Of a stretch of DNA of 7,958 nucleotides, positions 1-6,323 are shown piece by piece. Each line of letters begins with the position of its first letter. The stretch's first letter is position 1. The DNA is taken from the NCBI GenBank assembly GCA_026713745.1, contig JAPONU010000480.1:1-7958 (forward strand), written 5' to 3'. A program made the position numbers and the translations under genes. The notes below the pieces were generated by a model that was not told the DNA's origin, searched no databases, and was given only the letters and a program-made list of their open reading frames with translations. The stretch comes from a bacterium. Its GTDB lineage: Bacteria; Actinomycetota; Acidimicrobiia; Acidimicrobiales; CATQHL01.

Positions 1-39
1 CGTTCCCTCCCGATATCTGGTATCCGAACCAGCCGTAGC

Positions 40-53
40 GGAGGCGGCCCGTG
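40..53 (+). promoter_or_regulatory. Candidate ribosome binding site and GTG start for the lptE-like gene
   Basis: GGAGG at 40-44 stands six bases before GTG at 51-53, which is textbook spacing. That GTG is one base out of phase with the lipoprotein frame. Ignoring the single base C54, the reading becomes M-T-R-R-R-F-L-T-R-L-V and so on, a classic signal peptide running into the lipobox Cys. The site may therefore be the real translation start of a gene carrying a one-base insertion, or the insertion may be a sequence error. Confidence 0.45.
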
Positions 54-81
54 CACCCGGCGCCGGTTCCTCACCCGGCTC

Positions 82-564
82 GTGCCCCTCGTGGCGCTCG
101 CCGCGGGGAGCTGCAACTACTCCTTCACGGCGGGCGCGGGTCTGCCGTCGCACATTCGCACCATCGCCATCGTCCCCTACGAGAACGAGACCAACCGTTT
201 CGAGCTCACCCAGGAGCTCCACGAGGCGCTGCTCAGGGATTTGCCCCGCGCACTGGGACTGACCCTGGCGGGGGAGGAGGCCGCCGACGCGATCGTTTCG
301 GGAACGGTCCAGGGCTACGAGCTGCAGGCGCCGCTCTACCAGAGGGGGCAGCAGTCCCAAACGGTGCAGGTGCTGCAGCGGCAGGTGGTTCTGAGGGTGG
401 AGGCGCAGATCCTCGACCGCGAGAACTACACCATCCTCTGGGAACAGCAGCTGCGCTGCATGGGACAGTATCTGGAGGCGAGCGAGACCGAGGAGGTGGG
501 GCGCGCGGAGGCGATCGAGCTGTGCGTGCAGGAGATAGTGGACGGGGCCCAGTCCAACTGGTAG
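82..564 (+). CDS. lptE: LptE-like LPS-assembly outer-membrane lipoprotein (5' end uncertain)
   Basis: LptE proteins plug the LptD barrel and help insert lipopolysaccharide into the outer leaflet of the outer membrane. Seen here: a Cys at bases 112-114 followed by NYSFTAGAGLPSHIRTIAIV, the usual LptE opening (Cys, then YSF, then a strand leading to 'IAIVPYENET'). Next come a helix around 'ELTQELHEALLRDL', strands with 'ADAIVSGTVQGYEL', and the short C-terminal tail 'IVDGAQSNW'. The length of about 160 aa suits the family. GTG at 82 is the only canonical in-frame start, but it leaves just ten residues before the Cys and cuts off a good signal-peptide n-region (RRRFLTR, bases 58-78). The true start must therefore lie upstream. 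The frame is open to the window edge, and a GTG at 51 with a good ribosome site is one base out of frame. The lipobox (AGSC) is slightly off consensus. The assignment rests on overall pattern, as the family is poorly conserved. Confidence 0.72.
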   Translation: MPLVALAAGSCNYSFTAGAGLPSHIRTIAIVPYENETNRFELTQELHEALLRDLPRALGLTLAGEEAADAIVSGTVQGYELQAPLYQRGQQSQTVQVLQRQVVLRVEAQILDRENYTILWEQQLRCMGQYLEASETEEVGRAEAIELCVQEIVDGAQSNW

Positions 565-612
565 ATTCGCTCCCGGCAGGATCCGACGAGATCACCCCCA
601 ACCCCAGCCGAC

Positions 613-628
613 GGAGCGCGCTGACTTG
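613..628 (+). promoter_or_regulatory. Ribosome binding site and TTG start of mrpE
   Basis: GGAG at 613-616 lies nine bases ahead of TTG at 626-628. The start is chosen because the protein then begins MNRALWLWGILF, which matches the usual MrpE N-terminus just before the 'WLLLSGH' segment. The 61-base gap at 565-625 shows no clear inverted repeat of terminator type and no convincing -35/-10 pair. Its middle is C-rich and looks unstructured. Confidence 0.5.
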
Positions 629-1108
629 AACCGGGCACTCTGGCTCTGGGGGATCCTCTTCGCGGTCTGGTTGCTGCTGTCCGGGCACATCGAGACGCTA
701 TTCATCGTCTTCGGCCTCTTCACCTGCACGGTCGCGGTGTGGGTATCCGTGCGCATGGGCATTGTTGACCGCGAGTCCGTGCCCGTGCACCTGCTCGGGC
801 GCGCGATCGCGTACGTGCCCTGGCTGGTGTGGGAGGTCTTCAAGTCGAATGTGCGGGTCGCGCGGATCATCCTGTCGCCGCGCATCCGGGTCGATCCGTC
901 GATCGTCCACTTCCGGGCCTCGCAGACCACCGACCTCGGCCGCTTCATCTACGCGAACTCGATCACGCTGACGCCGGGCACGGTGACCACGGGAGTCACC
1001 GGCGACGACATGGAGGTGCACGCGATCGTGCAGTCGGAGATCGACGGTTCGGAGGAGAACGACATGAACCGGCGGGTCGCGGTGCTGGAAGGGAAGGACC
1101 CGAGGTGA
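626..1108 (+). CDS. mrpE: Mrp monovalent cation/H+ antiporter subunit E
   Basis: MrpE is a small inner-membrane subunit of the multisubunit Na+/H+ antiporter (family PF01899; equals MnhE, PhaE and archaeal MbhA). The 160 residues show its landmarks in order: an N-terminal hydrophobic pair with 'WLLLSGH' (residues 15-21), then 'RMGIVDRE', a third membrane stretch 'YVPWLVWEVFKSNVRVARII', and a soluble C-terminal part with 'FIYANSITLTPGTVT', the family's most conserved motif. Length is normal for the family. It is the first gene of the antiporter operon, 61 bases after the lptE-like gene. Its TGA shares its last base with the ATG of mrpF (TGATG), and GGGAAGGA at 1091-1098 can serve the downstream start. 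MrpE is thought to support assembly and stability of the complex rather than carry protons itself. Identification is secure. Confidence 0.95.
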   Translation: MNRALWLWGILFAVWLLLSGHIETLFIVFGLFTCTVAVWVSVRMGIVDRESVPVHLLGRAIAYVPWLVWEVFKSNVRVARIILSPRIRVDPSIVHFRASQTTDLGRFIYANSITLTPGTVTTGVTGDDMEVHAIVQSEIDGSEENDMNRRVAVLEGKDPR

Positions 1109-1395
1109 TGTTCGCGGTCACCGCCGCCGCGCTGCTGGTGGCGATGGGACTGGCAATGTGCCGCGCCCTGCTCGGGCCCACGGCATACGACCGGGTGCTG
1201 GCGCTGAACAACATCGGCACCAAGACGGTGGTGCTGATCGCCGTGCTCGGATTCCTCAACGGGCGGCCTGACTTCCTGGACCTGGCGATCGCCTACGCGC
1301 TGATCAACTTCATCGGGACGATCGCGGTGCTCAAGTACATCGAGTACGGCGACCTGGGCGCGCCGTCCCGTCCGGACGGCGGCGAGGCGAACTGA
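1108..1395 (+). CDS. mrpF: Mrp monovalent cation/H+ antiporter subunit F
   Basis: MrpF (PF04066; MnhF, PhaF, MbhB) is a three-helix inner-membrane subunit implicated in the cation path of the complex. The 95-residue product has the family layout: helix 1 at about residues 2-20, the motif 'GPTAYDRVLALN' at 23-34 with conserved Asp28, helix 2 at about 38-52, then 'DFLDLAIAYALINFIGTIAV' with Asp58 opening helix 3. The two acidic residues next to or inside the membrane are the ones expected to matter for ion transfer. The start is ATG at 1108, which overlaps the mrpE stop by one base; alternatives upstream in this frame would read through mrpE and lack homology. The stop overlaps the mrpG start in the same TGATG manner. 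The short tail 'GAPSRPDGGEAN' is hydrophilic and probably cytoplasmic or disordered. Confidence 0.95.
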   Translation: MFAVTAAALLVAMGLAMCRALLGPTAYDRVLALNNIGTKTVVLIAVLGFLNGRPDFLDLAIAYALINFIGTIAVLKYIEYGDLGAPSRPDGGEAN

Positions 1396-1751
1396 TGGAC
1401 ATGGTCCTCACGGTTCTGACCTGGGCGCTCCTGATGGCCGGCGCGTTCTTCCTGCTGACCGGGGCGCTGGGGATGGTGCGGCTCCCGGATGTGTTCACGC
1501 GCATGCACGCCGCCGGTATGACCGACACCATGGGGGCCGGGCTGATCCTAGTGGGGCTGCTCGTCCACACCCTGGCCGGGGGAGGAGAGCTGGTGGCGGT
1601 GCCGGTCCGGCTGCTCCTCATCCTGGGCTTCCTCTGGTTCACCAGCCCGATCGCCACCCACGCCACGGCCAAGGCGGCGCTATCCGGGGGCGTGCGGCCG
1701 TTCACCCGGGCCGACGAGAGCGACGAAGGACAAGGGGGTGCGTCATCGTAA
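1395..1751 (+). CDS. mrpG: Mrp monovalent cation/H+ antiporter subunit G
   Basis: MrpG (PF03334; MnhG, PhaG, MbhC) is a three-helix membrane subunit that packs with MrpE and MrpF at one end of the complex. The 118 residues contain the family signature 'LGMVRLPDVFTRMHAAGMTD' (25-44), followed by 'TMGAGLILVGLLVH' and a third hydrophobic segment 'PVRLLLILGFLWFTSPIATH'. The hydrophilic C-terminal tail (about 20 residues, ending ASS) is of variable type in this family. The ATG at 1395 shares its A with the mrpF stop, and GAGG at 1384-1387 provides a ribosome site seven bases upstream. The gene ends with TAA at 1749-1751, running slightly into the conserved N-terminal coding region of the next gene. 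This is the one junction in the operon where the start/stop arrangement is not clean. Confidence 0.95.
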   Translation: MDMVLTVLTWALLMAGAFFLLTGALGMVRLPDVFTRMHAAGMTDTMGAGLILVGLLVHTLAGGGELVAVPVRLLLILGFLWFTSPIATHATAKAALSGGVRPFTRADESDEGQGGASS

Positions 1752-1765
1752 CCGTCATCGACATC

Positions 1766-2305
1766 GTGCTGCTGACGCTATTGGCGGCCGCGGGGCTGGC
1801 ACTGCTGCGGGGGCGCAACCTCTTCGCCGTCGTGATGCTTGCCGGGATCTACTCGCTGCTGTCGGCGGGGCTTTTCACCGTGATGGACGCGGTTGACGTG
1901 GCCTTTACGGAGGCGGCGGTGGGGGCGGGGATCTCCACCGTACTCTTCCTCGGGGCGCTGGCCCTCTGCGGGCACCACGAGAACAAGCCCGGACACACCC
2001 CGCTCCTGCCCCTGTTCGTGGTGCTGGTCACGGGCGGGCTGCTGGTCTGGGGGACGATGGACATGCCCGGATTCGGCGATCCCGCGAACCCCGTTCACCA
2101 CCACGTCGCCGACCACTACATCGAGGAGAGCTACCACGAGATCGAGATCCCCAACGTGGTGACCTCGGTGCTGGCCTCCTACCGCGGTTACGACACGATG
2201 GGCGAGACCACGGTGGTCTTCGCGGCCGCGGTGGGGGTGATGATCCTGCTGGCAGGGCGGCTGGGGCGGAAGCCGCGACCGGACGGGAAGGGGGACGGCA
2301 CGTGA
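1766..2305 (+). CDS. MrpA C-terminal-type subunit (DUF4040/MbhD + MbhE-like), short MrpA'
   Basis: This product matches the C-terminal third of MrpA, equal to archaeal MbhD and MbhE fused, and not a whole MrpA. Numbered from GTG 1766 (179 aa), residues 1-65 carry the DUF4040 part: three helices with 'DVAFTEAAVGAGISTVLFLG', including Glu49. Residues 75-95 form another helix. The MbhE-like part has 'IPNVVTSVLASYRGYDTMGE' (128-147) followed by a last helix. A soluble linker between them is His-rich (HHH at 111-113). In the complex this region sits between the antiporter-like subunits and the small subunits and is proposed to take part in Na+ passage. The conserved coding frame clearly continues upstream of 1766 (VIVTVIDI from 1742) and no ribosome site precedes that GTG, so the real start is probably at about 1742-1748. 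It overlaps mrpB by four bases (GTGA). Some annotations call this subunit B or 'DUF4040 protein'. Confidence 0.88.
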   Translation: MLLTLLAAAGLALLRGRNLFAVVMLAGIYSLLSAGLFTVMDAVDVAFTEAAVGAGISTVLFLGALALCGHHENKPGHTPLLPLFVVLVTGGLLVWGTMDMPGFGDPANPVHHHVADHYIEESYHEIEIPNVVTSVLASYRGYDTMGETTVVFAAAVGVMILLAGRLGRKPRPDGKGDGT

Positions 2306-2724
2306 GGGAAGAGGTCATCGTGCGCGTCGGCGCCAAGGTTCTGGCCCCGTTCATCATCACCTTCGCGCTGTACGTGCACTTCCACGGCGACTACAGCCCG
2401 GGCGGGGGCTTCCAGGCGGGGGTGATCCTGGCCGCGGCCTTTGCCCTGCTCGCGCTGGTCTACGGGCTCGACGCCGTCCAGAAGGTGCTTCCTCCGCGGT
2501 TCGTGCGGGCGTGTGCGGCGCTGGGCGTGATCATCTACGCCGGGATCGGCGTGGTGACGATGGTTCTGGGGCACAACTACCTCGGCTACGACGCCCTGGC
2601 CGAAGGGCACGCCGGACAGCACTACGGGATTCTGGGGGTCGAGCTGGGCGTCCTGGTCACCGTGTTCGGGGTGATGGTGACGGTATTCTACCTCTTCGCC
2701 GGACGCGGCAGGAGGACGCAATGA
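2302..2724 (+). CDS. mrpB: Mrp monovalent cation/H+ antiporter subunit B
   Basis: MrpB (PF04039, MnhB domain; MbhF in archaea) is a four-helix inner-membrane subunit. The 140-residue product shows the signature 'HFHGDYSPGGGFQAGVILAA' at residues 26-45, then a second conserved block with 'VIIYAGIGVVTMVLGHNYL', and a last helix 'GVLVTVFGVMVTVFYLFAGR' before a short basic tail. GTG at 2302 is chosen because it overlaps the previous stop (GTGA), has GGGAAGGGGG at 2285-2294 seven bases upstream, and gives the family's normal N-terminus. The stop overlaps the mrpC start (ATGA). Function follows from the family: structural and ion-path role in the cation/H+ antiporter, with no known activity alone. 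Length and motifs are complete, and I see nothing anomalous. Confidence 0.95.
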   Translation: MREEVIVRVGAKVLAPFIITFALYVHFHGDYSPGGGFQAGVILAAAFALLALVYGLDAVQKVLPPRFVRACAALGVIIYAGIGVVTMVLGHNYLGYDALAEGHAGQHYGILGVELGVLVTVFGVMVTVFYLFAGRGRRTQ

Positions 2725-3101
2725 GCCTCGACCTCCTGGTTTCCCACTACAACTACTGGGTCGTCATCTTCCTGATGATGGTCGGGTTCTACATCCTGAT
2801 TTCGCGGGGCAACCTGATCAAGAAAATCGTTGGCCTGAATGTATTTCAGACCTCTGTCTTCATGTTGTACATCAGCATGGGTAAGGTGAGCGGGGGCACG
2901 CCGCCGATCCTGCTCCCGGGTGAGGAGGGAGTCCTGTACTCCAACCCGCTGCCGCACGTGCTGATCCTGACCGCGATCGTGGTCGGGATCGCCACGACCT
3001 CGGTGGGGCTCGCGCTGGCCGTCCGCATCAAGGAGGCGTACGGGACCATCGAGGAGGACGAGATCAACGCCATCGATGCCCGTACCGAGGCCGCCGAGTG
3101 A
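2721..3101 (+). CDS. mrpC: Mrp monovalent cation/H+ antiporter subunit C (NuoK-like)
   Basis: MrpC (PF00420; MnhC, MbhG) is homologous to NuoK of complex I and lies beside the MrpD antiporter subunit. The 126 residues form three helices: 'YWVVIFLMMVGFYILIS' (12-28), 'IVGLNVFQTSVFMLYISMG' (36-54) and 'NPLPHVLILTAIVVGIATTS' (75-94), the last being the family's best-known motif. A hydrophilic C-terminal tail rich in Glu/Asp (IEEDEINAIDARTEAAE) follows. ATG 2721 has AGGAGG at 2710-2715, the strongest ribosome site in the operon, and overlaps the mrpB stop. The loop 'GGTPPILLPGEEG' between helices 2 and 3 is normal for the family. The gene ends inside the overlapping mrpD start region (GTGATG at 3098-3103). 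Confidence 0.95.
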   Translation: MSLDLLVSHYNYWVVIFLMMVGFYILISRGNLIKKIVGLNVFQTSVFMLYISMGKVSGGTPPILLPGEEGVLYSNPLPHVLILTAIVVGIATTSVGLALAVRIKEAYGTIEEDEINAIDARTEAAE

Positions 3102-4579
3102 TGTCCGCGCACCTCCCGATCCTCCAGGTGGTGGTCCCGCTTCTGGCGGCGCCACTGTGCCTTTTCCTCAAGCGGGGGCGGGTGGCGTGGGGACTGGCCG
3201 TGCTGGCGAGCTGGGCCGCGCTGGCGATCGCGCTGGCGCTGCTCGGTCAGGTGATGCAGGAGGGCGTGCTTTCCTACGCCATCGGCGACTGGCTGCCCCC
3301 GATCGGGATCGAGTACCGGGTGGACATCGTGAATGCCTGGGTGCTGGTGATCGTATCCGGTATAGGGGCGGTCGTTTCGCCGTACGCCATGACCAGCGTC
3401 GAGCGCGAAGTCGAGGCGGAGCGCATCCCCCTCTTCTACGCCGCCTACCTGCTTTGCCTCTGCGGGCTGCTGGGGATCACGATCACCGGCGATGTCTTCA
3501 ACGTCTTCGTCTTCCTCGAGATCTCCTCGCTCTCGGCGTACGCCCTGATCGCGCTGGGCCGGCACCGCCGGGCGCTCACCTCCGCCTTCCGCTACCTGAT
3601 CATGGGATCGGTCGGGGCGACCTTCATCGTCATCGGCATCGGCCTGCTCTACGTGATGACCGGGTCGCTGAACATGGCGGATCTGGCGCAGCTTCTCCCG
3701 GAGGTGTGGGATTCCCGCACCGTGAAAGTGGCGTACGGCTTCCTCACCGTGGGATTCTGCCTCAAGCTGGCGCTCTTCCCGCTGCACCTCTGGCTCCCCA
3801 ACGCGTACACCTTCGCCCCCTCCGCGGTGACCGCCTTCATGGCGTCGACCGCCACCAAGGTCGCGGTGTACATGCTGTTGCGCTTCTTCCTGACGATCTT
3901 CGGGGCGCCGTTCTCCTTTGACGTGATGGCGCTGGACCGGGTGCTGCTGCCGCTGGCGCTGGTGGCGATCGCGAGCATGTCGCTGGTGGCGATCTTCCAG
4001 GTGAACGTGAAGCGGCTGCTGGCGTACTCGTCGGTCGCGCAGATCGGGTACATGATCCTCGGTGTGTCGTTCGCGACCGTGACCGGGCTGACGGCCACGC
4101 TGCTCCACCTCTTCAACCACGCGCTGATGAAGGGCGCGCTCTTCATGGCGATGGGGTGCGTGATGTACCGGATCGGGTCGGTGCACATCAGCGCGATGGC
4201 CGGGCTGGGGCGGCGCATGCCGTGGACGATGGCGGCGTTCGTGGCCGGGGGGCTGAGCCTGGTCGGGGTGCCGCTCACGGTCGGCTTCGTGAGCAAGTGG
4301 TACCTGATCCTGGGGGCGCTCGAGCGCGGCTGGTGGCCGGTCGCGATCCTGGTGCTGCTGACGTCGCTGCTGGCGCTGGTGTACATCTGGCGCGTGGTGG
4401 AGGCCGCGTACTTCCGCGACTTCCCGGGTGACGAGGCAACCCGCGAGGCGCCCTGGACGCTGCTTGGCCCCACCTGGGCGCTGGTAGCCCTCAACCTGTA
4501 CTTCGGCATCGACGCGGGACGCACCGTGGGGATCGCGCGGCAGGCGGCCGAGGTGCTGATGGCGGGGATCTCGCCATGA
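3101..4579 (+). CDS. mrpD: Mrp monovalent cation/H+ antiporter subunit D (first antiporter-like subunit)
   Basis: MrpD is an about 14-helix proton-translocating subunit of the NuoL/M/N family (PF00361). The 492-residue product is full length. Key charged residues of the proton path are present: Glu140 in 'FVFLEISS' (helix 5), Lys222 in 'FCLKLALFPLHLWLP' (helix 7), Lys253 in 'STATKVAVY' (helix 8) and Lys399 in 'GFVSKWYL' (helix 12). 'NVKRLLAYSSVAQIGYMILG' is the usual helix 10 motif. Among the three antiporter-like subunits here this one looks most like canonical MrpD, and it follows mrpC directly as in all Mrp operons. The start could be ATG 3101 (TGATG overlap, as in mrpF and mrpG) or GTG 3098 one codon earlier (better spaced from GAGG 3087-3090). 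The stop overlaps the next ATG by four bases. Confidence 0.95.
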   Translation: MSAHLPILQVVVPLLAAPLCLFLKRGRVAWGLAVLASWAALAIALALLGQVMQEGVLSYAIGDWLPPIGIEYRVDIVNAWVLVIVSGIGAVVSPYAMTSVEREVEAERIPLFYAAYLLCLCGLLGITITGDVFNVFVFLEISSLSAYALIALGRHRRALTSAFRYLIMGSVGATFIVIGIGLLYVMTGSLNMADLAQLLPEVWDSRTVKVAYGFLTVGFCLKLALFPLHLWLPNAYTFAPSAVTAFMASTATKVAVYMLLRFFLTIFGAPFSFDVMALDRVLLPLALVAIASMSLVAIFQVNVKRLLAYSSVAQIGYMILGVSFATVTGLTATLLHLFNHALMKGALFMAMGCVMYRIGSVHISAMAGLGRRMPWTMAAFVAGGLSLVGVPLTVGFVSKWYLILGALERGWWPVAILVLLTSLLALVYIWRVVEAAYFRDFPGDEATREAPWTLLGPTWALVALNLYFGIDAGRTVGIARQAAEVLMAGISP

Positions 4580-6078
4580 CCACGCTCCTCCTCCTCTCGC
4601 TGGCGGTTCCGGTCGCCGGGGCCGTGTTCATCGTGCTGCTGCGCCGGAACCCCAACGCGCGGGAGGCGGCCAGCCTGGTCACGGCGGGGGCGCTCTTCGC
4701 CATCGTGCTGCGCATCTACCAGGCGGTGAGCGGCGGCGCCCGCCCCGAAGTCACGCTCGCCGAGCCGCTGCCCGGCATCCGGATCGCGCTGGAGGCGGAG
4801 CCGCTCGGGGTGCTCTTCGCGCTGATCGCGTCCTTCCTGTGGATCGTCACCACCGCGTACTCGATCGGCTACATGCGGGGGCACCACGAGAAGAACCAGA
4901 CCCGCTTCTACCTCTTCTTCGCCTTCGCGATCGCGTCCGTGATGGGCGTTGCCTTCGCCGGCAACCTCTTCACCCTGTTCGCCTTCTACGAGGTCCTCTC
5001 GCTGGCCACCTTCCCGCTGGTCACCCACGCGGGGACCGACGCGGCCAAGCGGGCCGGGCGCGTGTACCTCGGCATCCTGTTCTCGACTTCGGTCGTCTTC
5101 CAGCTGCTGGGCATCATCTGGGTATACGCGGTCGCGGGTACCGTCGACTTCGAGCCCGGGGGGATTCTGCGGGGGCATGTGGGCGCGGGGCTGGTACCGA
5201 TCCTGCTCGCGCTGTTCGTCTTCGGGATCGGCAAGGCGGCGGTCATGCCGTTCCACCGCTGGCTCCCCGCGGCGATGGTCGCGCCCACTCCGGTGAGCGC
5301 GCTGCTTCACGCCGTCGCGGTCGTCAAGGCGGGGGTCTTCTCGGTGCTGAAGGTGACGGTGTACATCTTCGGCTTCGACTTCGTTGCCGAGACGGGGGCC
5401 TCGGTGTGGCTGATGTGGGCGGCCGCGGCCACGATCATTCTCGGCTCGCTGGTGGCCTTCACGAAGGACAACCTCAAGGCGCGGCTCGCGTACTCGACGG
5501 TAAGTCAGCTGTCTTACGTCGTGCTGGGGGCGATGCTGGCGAACAGCCTCGGCGTGATCGGGAGCGGCATGCACATCGCGATGCACGCCTTCGGCAAGAT
5601 CACCCTCTTCTTCTGCGCCGGGGCGATCATGGTGGCGGCGCACAAGTCGGAGGTCAGCCAGCTGAACGGGCTGGGCCGGCGCATGCCGGTGACCTTCGCG
5701 GCCTTCCTGATCGGCACGCTGTCGATCGTGGGACTTCCCCCGACGGGCGGAGCCTGGAGCAAGTGGTTCCTGGGGGTCGGTTCGGTGGAAGCCGGCCAGA
5801 TCGGGCTGGTGGCGGTGCTGATGCTGAGCTCGCTGCTCTCGCTGGCGTATCTGCTGGAGATTCCGCTGAGGGGATTCTTCGGGAAGGAGGAGGCCGGCGG
5901 CGAAGGGGCTCACGGCGAGACGCACGGGGACGCCAAAGCCCACGCGGACGCCCACGCCCACCACGGTGCCCCCCGCTGGTCCGTAGCCGCGATTACGGTC
6001 ACCGCCGCGGCCTGCATCGCGCTCTTCGTGTATCCCGAGCCGTTCTACAGGCTCATGACCATGGTGGCGGGACAATGA
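4576..6078 (+). CDS. Second antiporter-like subunit (MrpD', NuoL/MrpA-D family)
   Basis: A 500-residue, multi-helix protein of the proton-conducting membrane transporter family (PF00361). It retains the ion-path residues: Glu139 in 'LFAFYEVLSLATFPLV', Lys220 in 'GIGKAAVMPFHRWLP', Lys251 in 'AVVKAGVFSVLK' and Lys396 in 'AWSKWFLG'. The helix 3-4 segment 'AYSIGYMRGHHEKNQTRFYL' resembles NuoL and the N-terminal part of MrpA more than MrpD, so it may fill the place of the missing MrpA antiporter domain (inference). Before the last helix is a His-rich hydrophilic loop (about residues 436-467) with His at 446, 450, 456, 460, 462 and 463. ATG 4576 overlaps the mrpD stop (ATGA), with GGCGGGGA upstream. 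The stop overlaps the following small gene (ATGA). The family is certain; which MrpD-like lineage it belongs to is not. Confidence 0.93.
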   Translation: MTTLLLLSLAVPVAGAVFIVLLRRNPNAREAASLVTAGALFAIVLRIYQAVSGGARPEVTLAEPLPGIRIALEAEPLGVLFALIASFLWIVTTAYSIGYMRGHHEKNQTRFYLFFAFAIASVMGVAFAGNLFTLFAFYEVLSLATFPLVTHAGTDAAKRAGRVYLGILFSTSVVFQLLGIIWVYAVAGTVDFEPGGILRGHVGAGLVPILLALFVFGIGKAAVMPFHRWLPAAMVAPTPVSALLHAVAVVKAGVFSVLKVTVYIFGFDFVAETGASVWLMWAAAATIILGSLVAFTKDNLKARLAYSTVSQLSYVVLGAMLANSLGVIGSGMHIAMHAFGKITLFFCAGAIMVAAHKSEVSQLNGLGRRMPVTFAAFLIGTLSIVGLPPTGGAWSKWFLGVGSVEAGQIGLVAVLMLSSLLSLAYLLEIPLRGFFGKEEAGGEGAHGETHGDAKAHADAHAHHGAPRWSVAAITVTAAACIALFVYPEPFYRLMTMVAGQ

Positions 6079-6323
6079 GCGAGCACAAGCCCAACAGCGT
6101 GCCCTCCCCGTGGGCGGGACGGATTCTGGTCGTGTTCTTCGGGCTCTGCGCGATTGTGCTGGGCGCCGATTTCCTCAAGGAGCGGGAGGTGCACCACCCG
6201 CTGGAGGAGTGGCCGATCCTCTACCCCATCTTCGGCTTCGTCGGGATCTCGCTGCTGATCCTCATCGCCAAGGGACTCAGGCGGCTCGTGATGCGCTCGG
6301 AGGACTACTACGAAGATGAGTAG
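6075..6323 (+). CDS. Small two-helix membrane protein of the Mrp operon, function unknown
   Basis: This 82-residue product has a hydrophilic N-terminus (MSEHKPNSVPSP), a first membrane helix at about residues 15-32, a short charged segment 'KEREVHHPLEEWP' (35-47), a second helix at about 49-66 ('YPIFGFVGISLLILIAKGL'), and a tail 'RRLVMRSEDYYEDE' with four final acidic residues. By the positive-inside rule the Arg-rich end of helix 2 favours both termini in the cytoplasm (inference). It lies between two antiporter-like genes, overlaps the upstream stop by four bases (ATGA) and the downstream start by eight, so it is almost certainly co-translated with them. I recall similar short proteins ending in 'MR-x-EDYY' next to extended Mrp operons, but I know no assigned function. 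It is probably an accessory subunit or assembly factor. Confidence 0.85.
   Translation: MSEHKPNSVPSPWAGRILVVFFGLCAIVLGADFLKEREVHHPLEEWPILYPIFGFVGISLLILIAKGLRRLVMRSEDYYEDE

Noticed and set aside
51..629. Forward frame of 192 codons starting at GTG 51
   Set aside because: Beyond the first codons it is Arg/Gly/Ala-rich with no family features. The neighbouring frame carries the lipoprotein. Only the GTG and its ribosome site are likely meaningful.
2846..4186. Antisense open frame of 446 codons
   Set aside because: Shadow of mrpC and mrpD, with His/Arg/Gln-rich composition and no recognisable family.
3649..6075. Very long antisense open frame (808 codons, minus strand)
   Set aside because: It lies opposite two clear antiporter genes. 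Its translation is dominated by Arg, His, Gln, Asp, Glu, Gly and Pro with no domain pattern, as expected when GC-rich coding DNA is read backwards.
3101..6078. mrpC, mrpD and D' as NADH dehydrogenase (complex I) subunits K, M and L
   Set aside because: MrpC and MrpD share ancestry with complex I, but the adjacent E, F, G, A' and B genes are specific to Mrp/Mbh modules, and no NuoB/C/D/E/F/G or H type gene is present.
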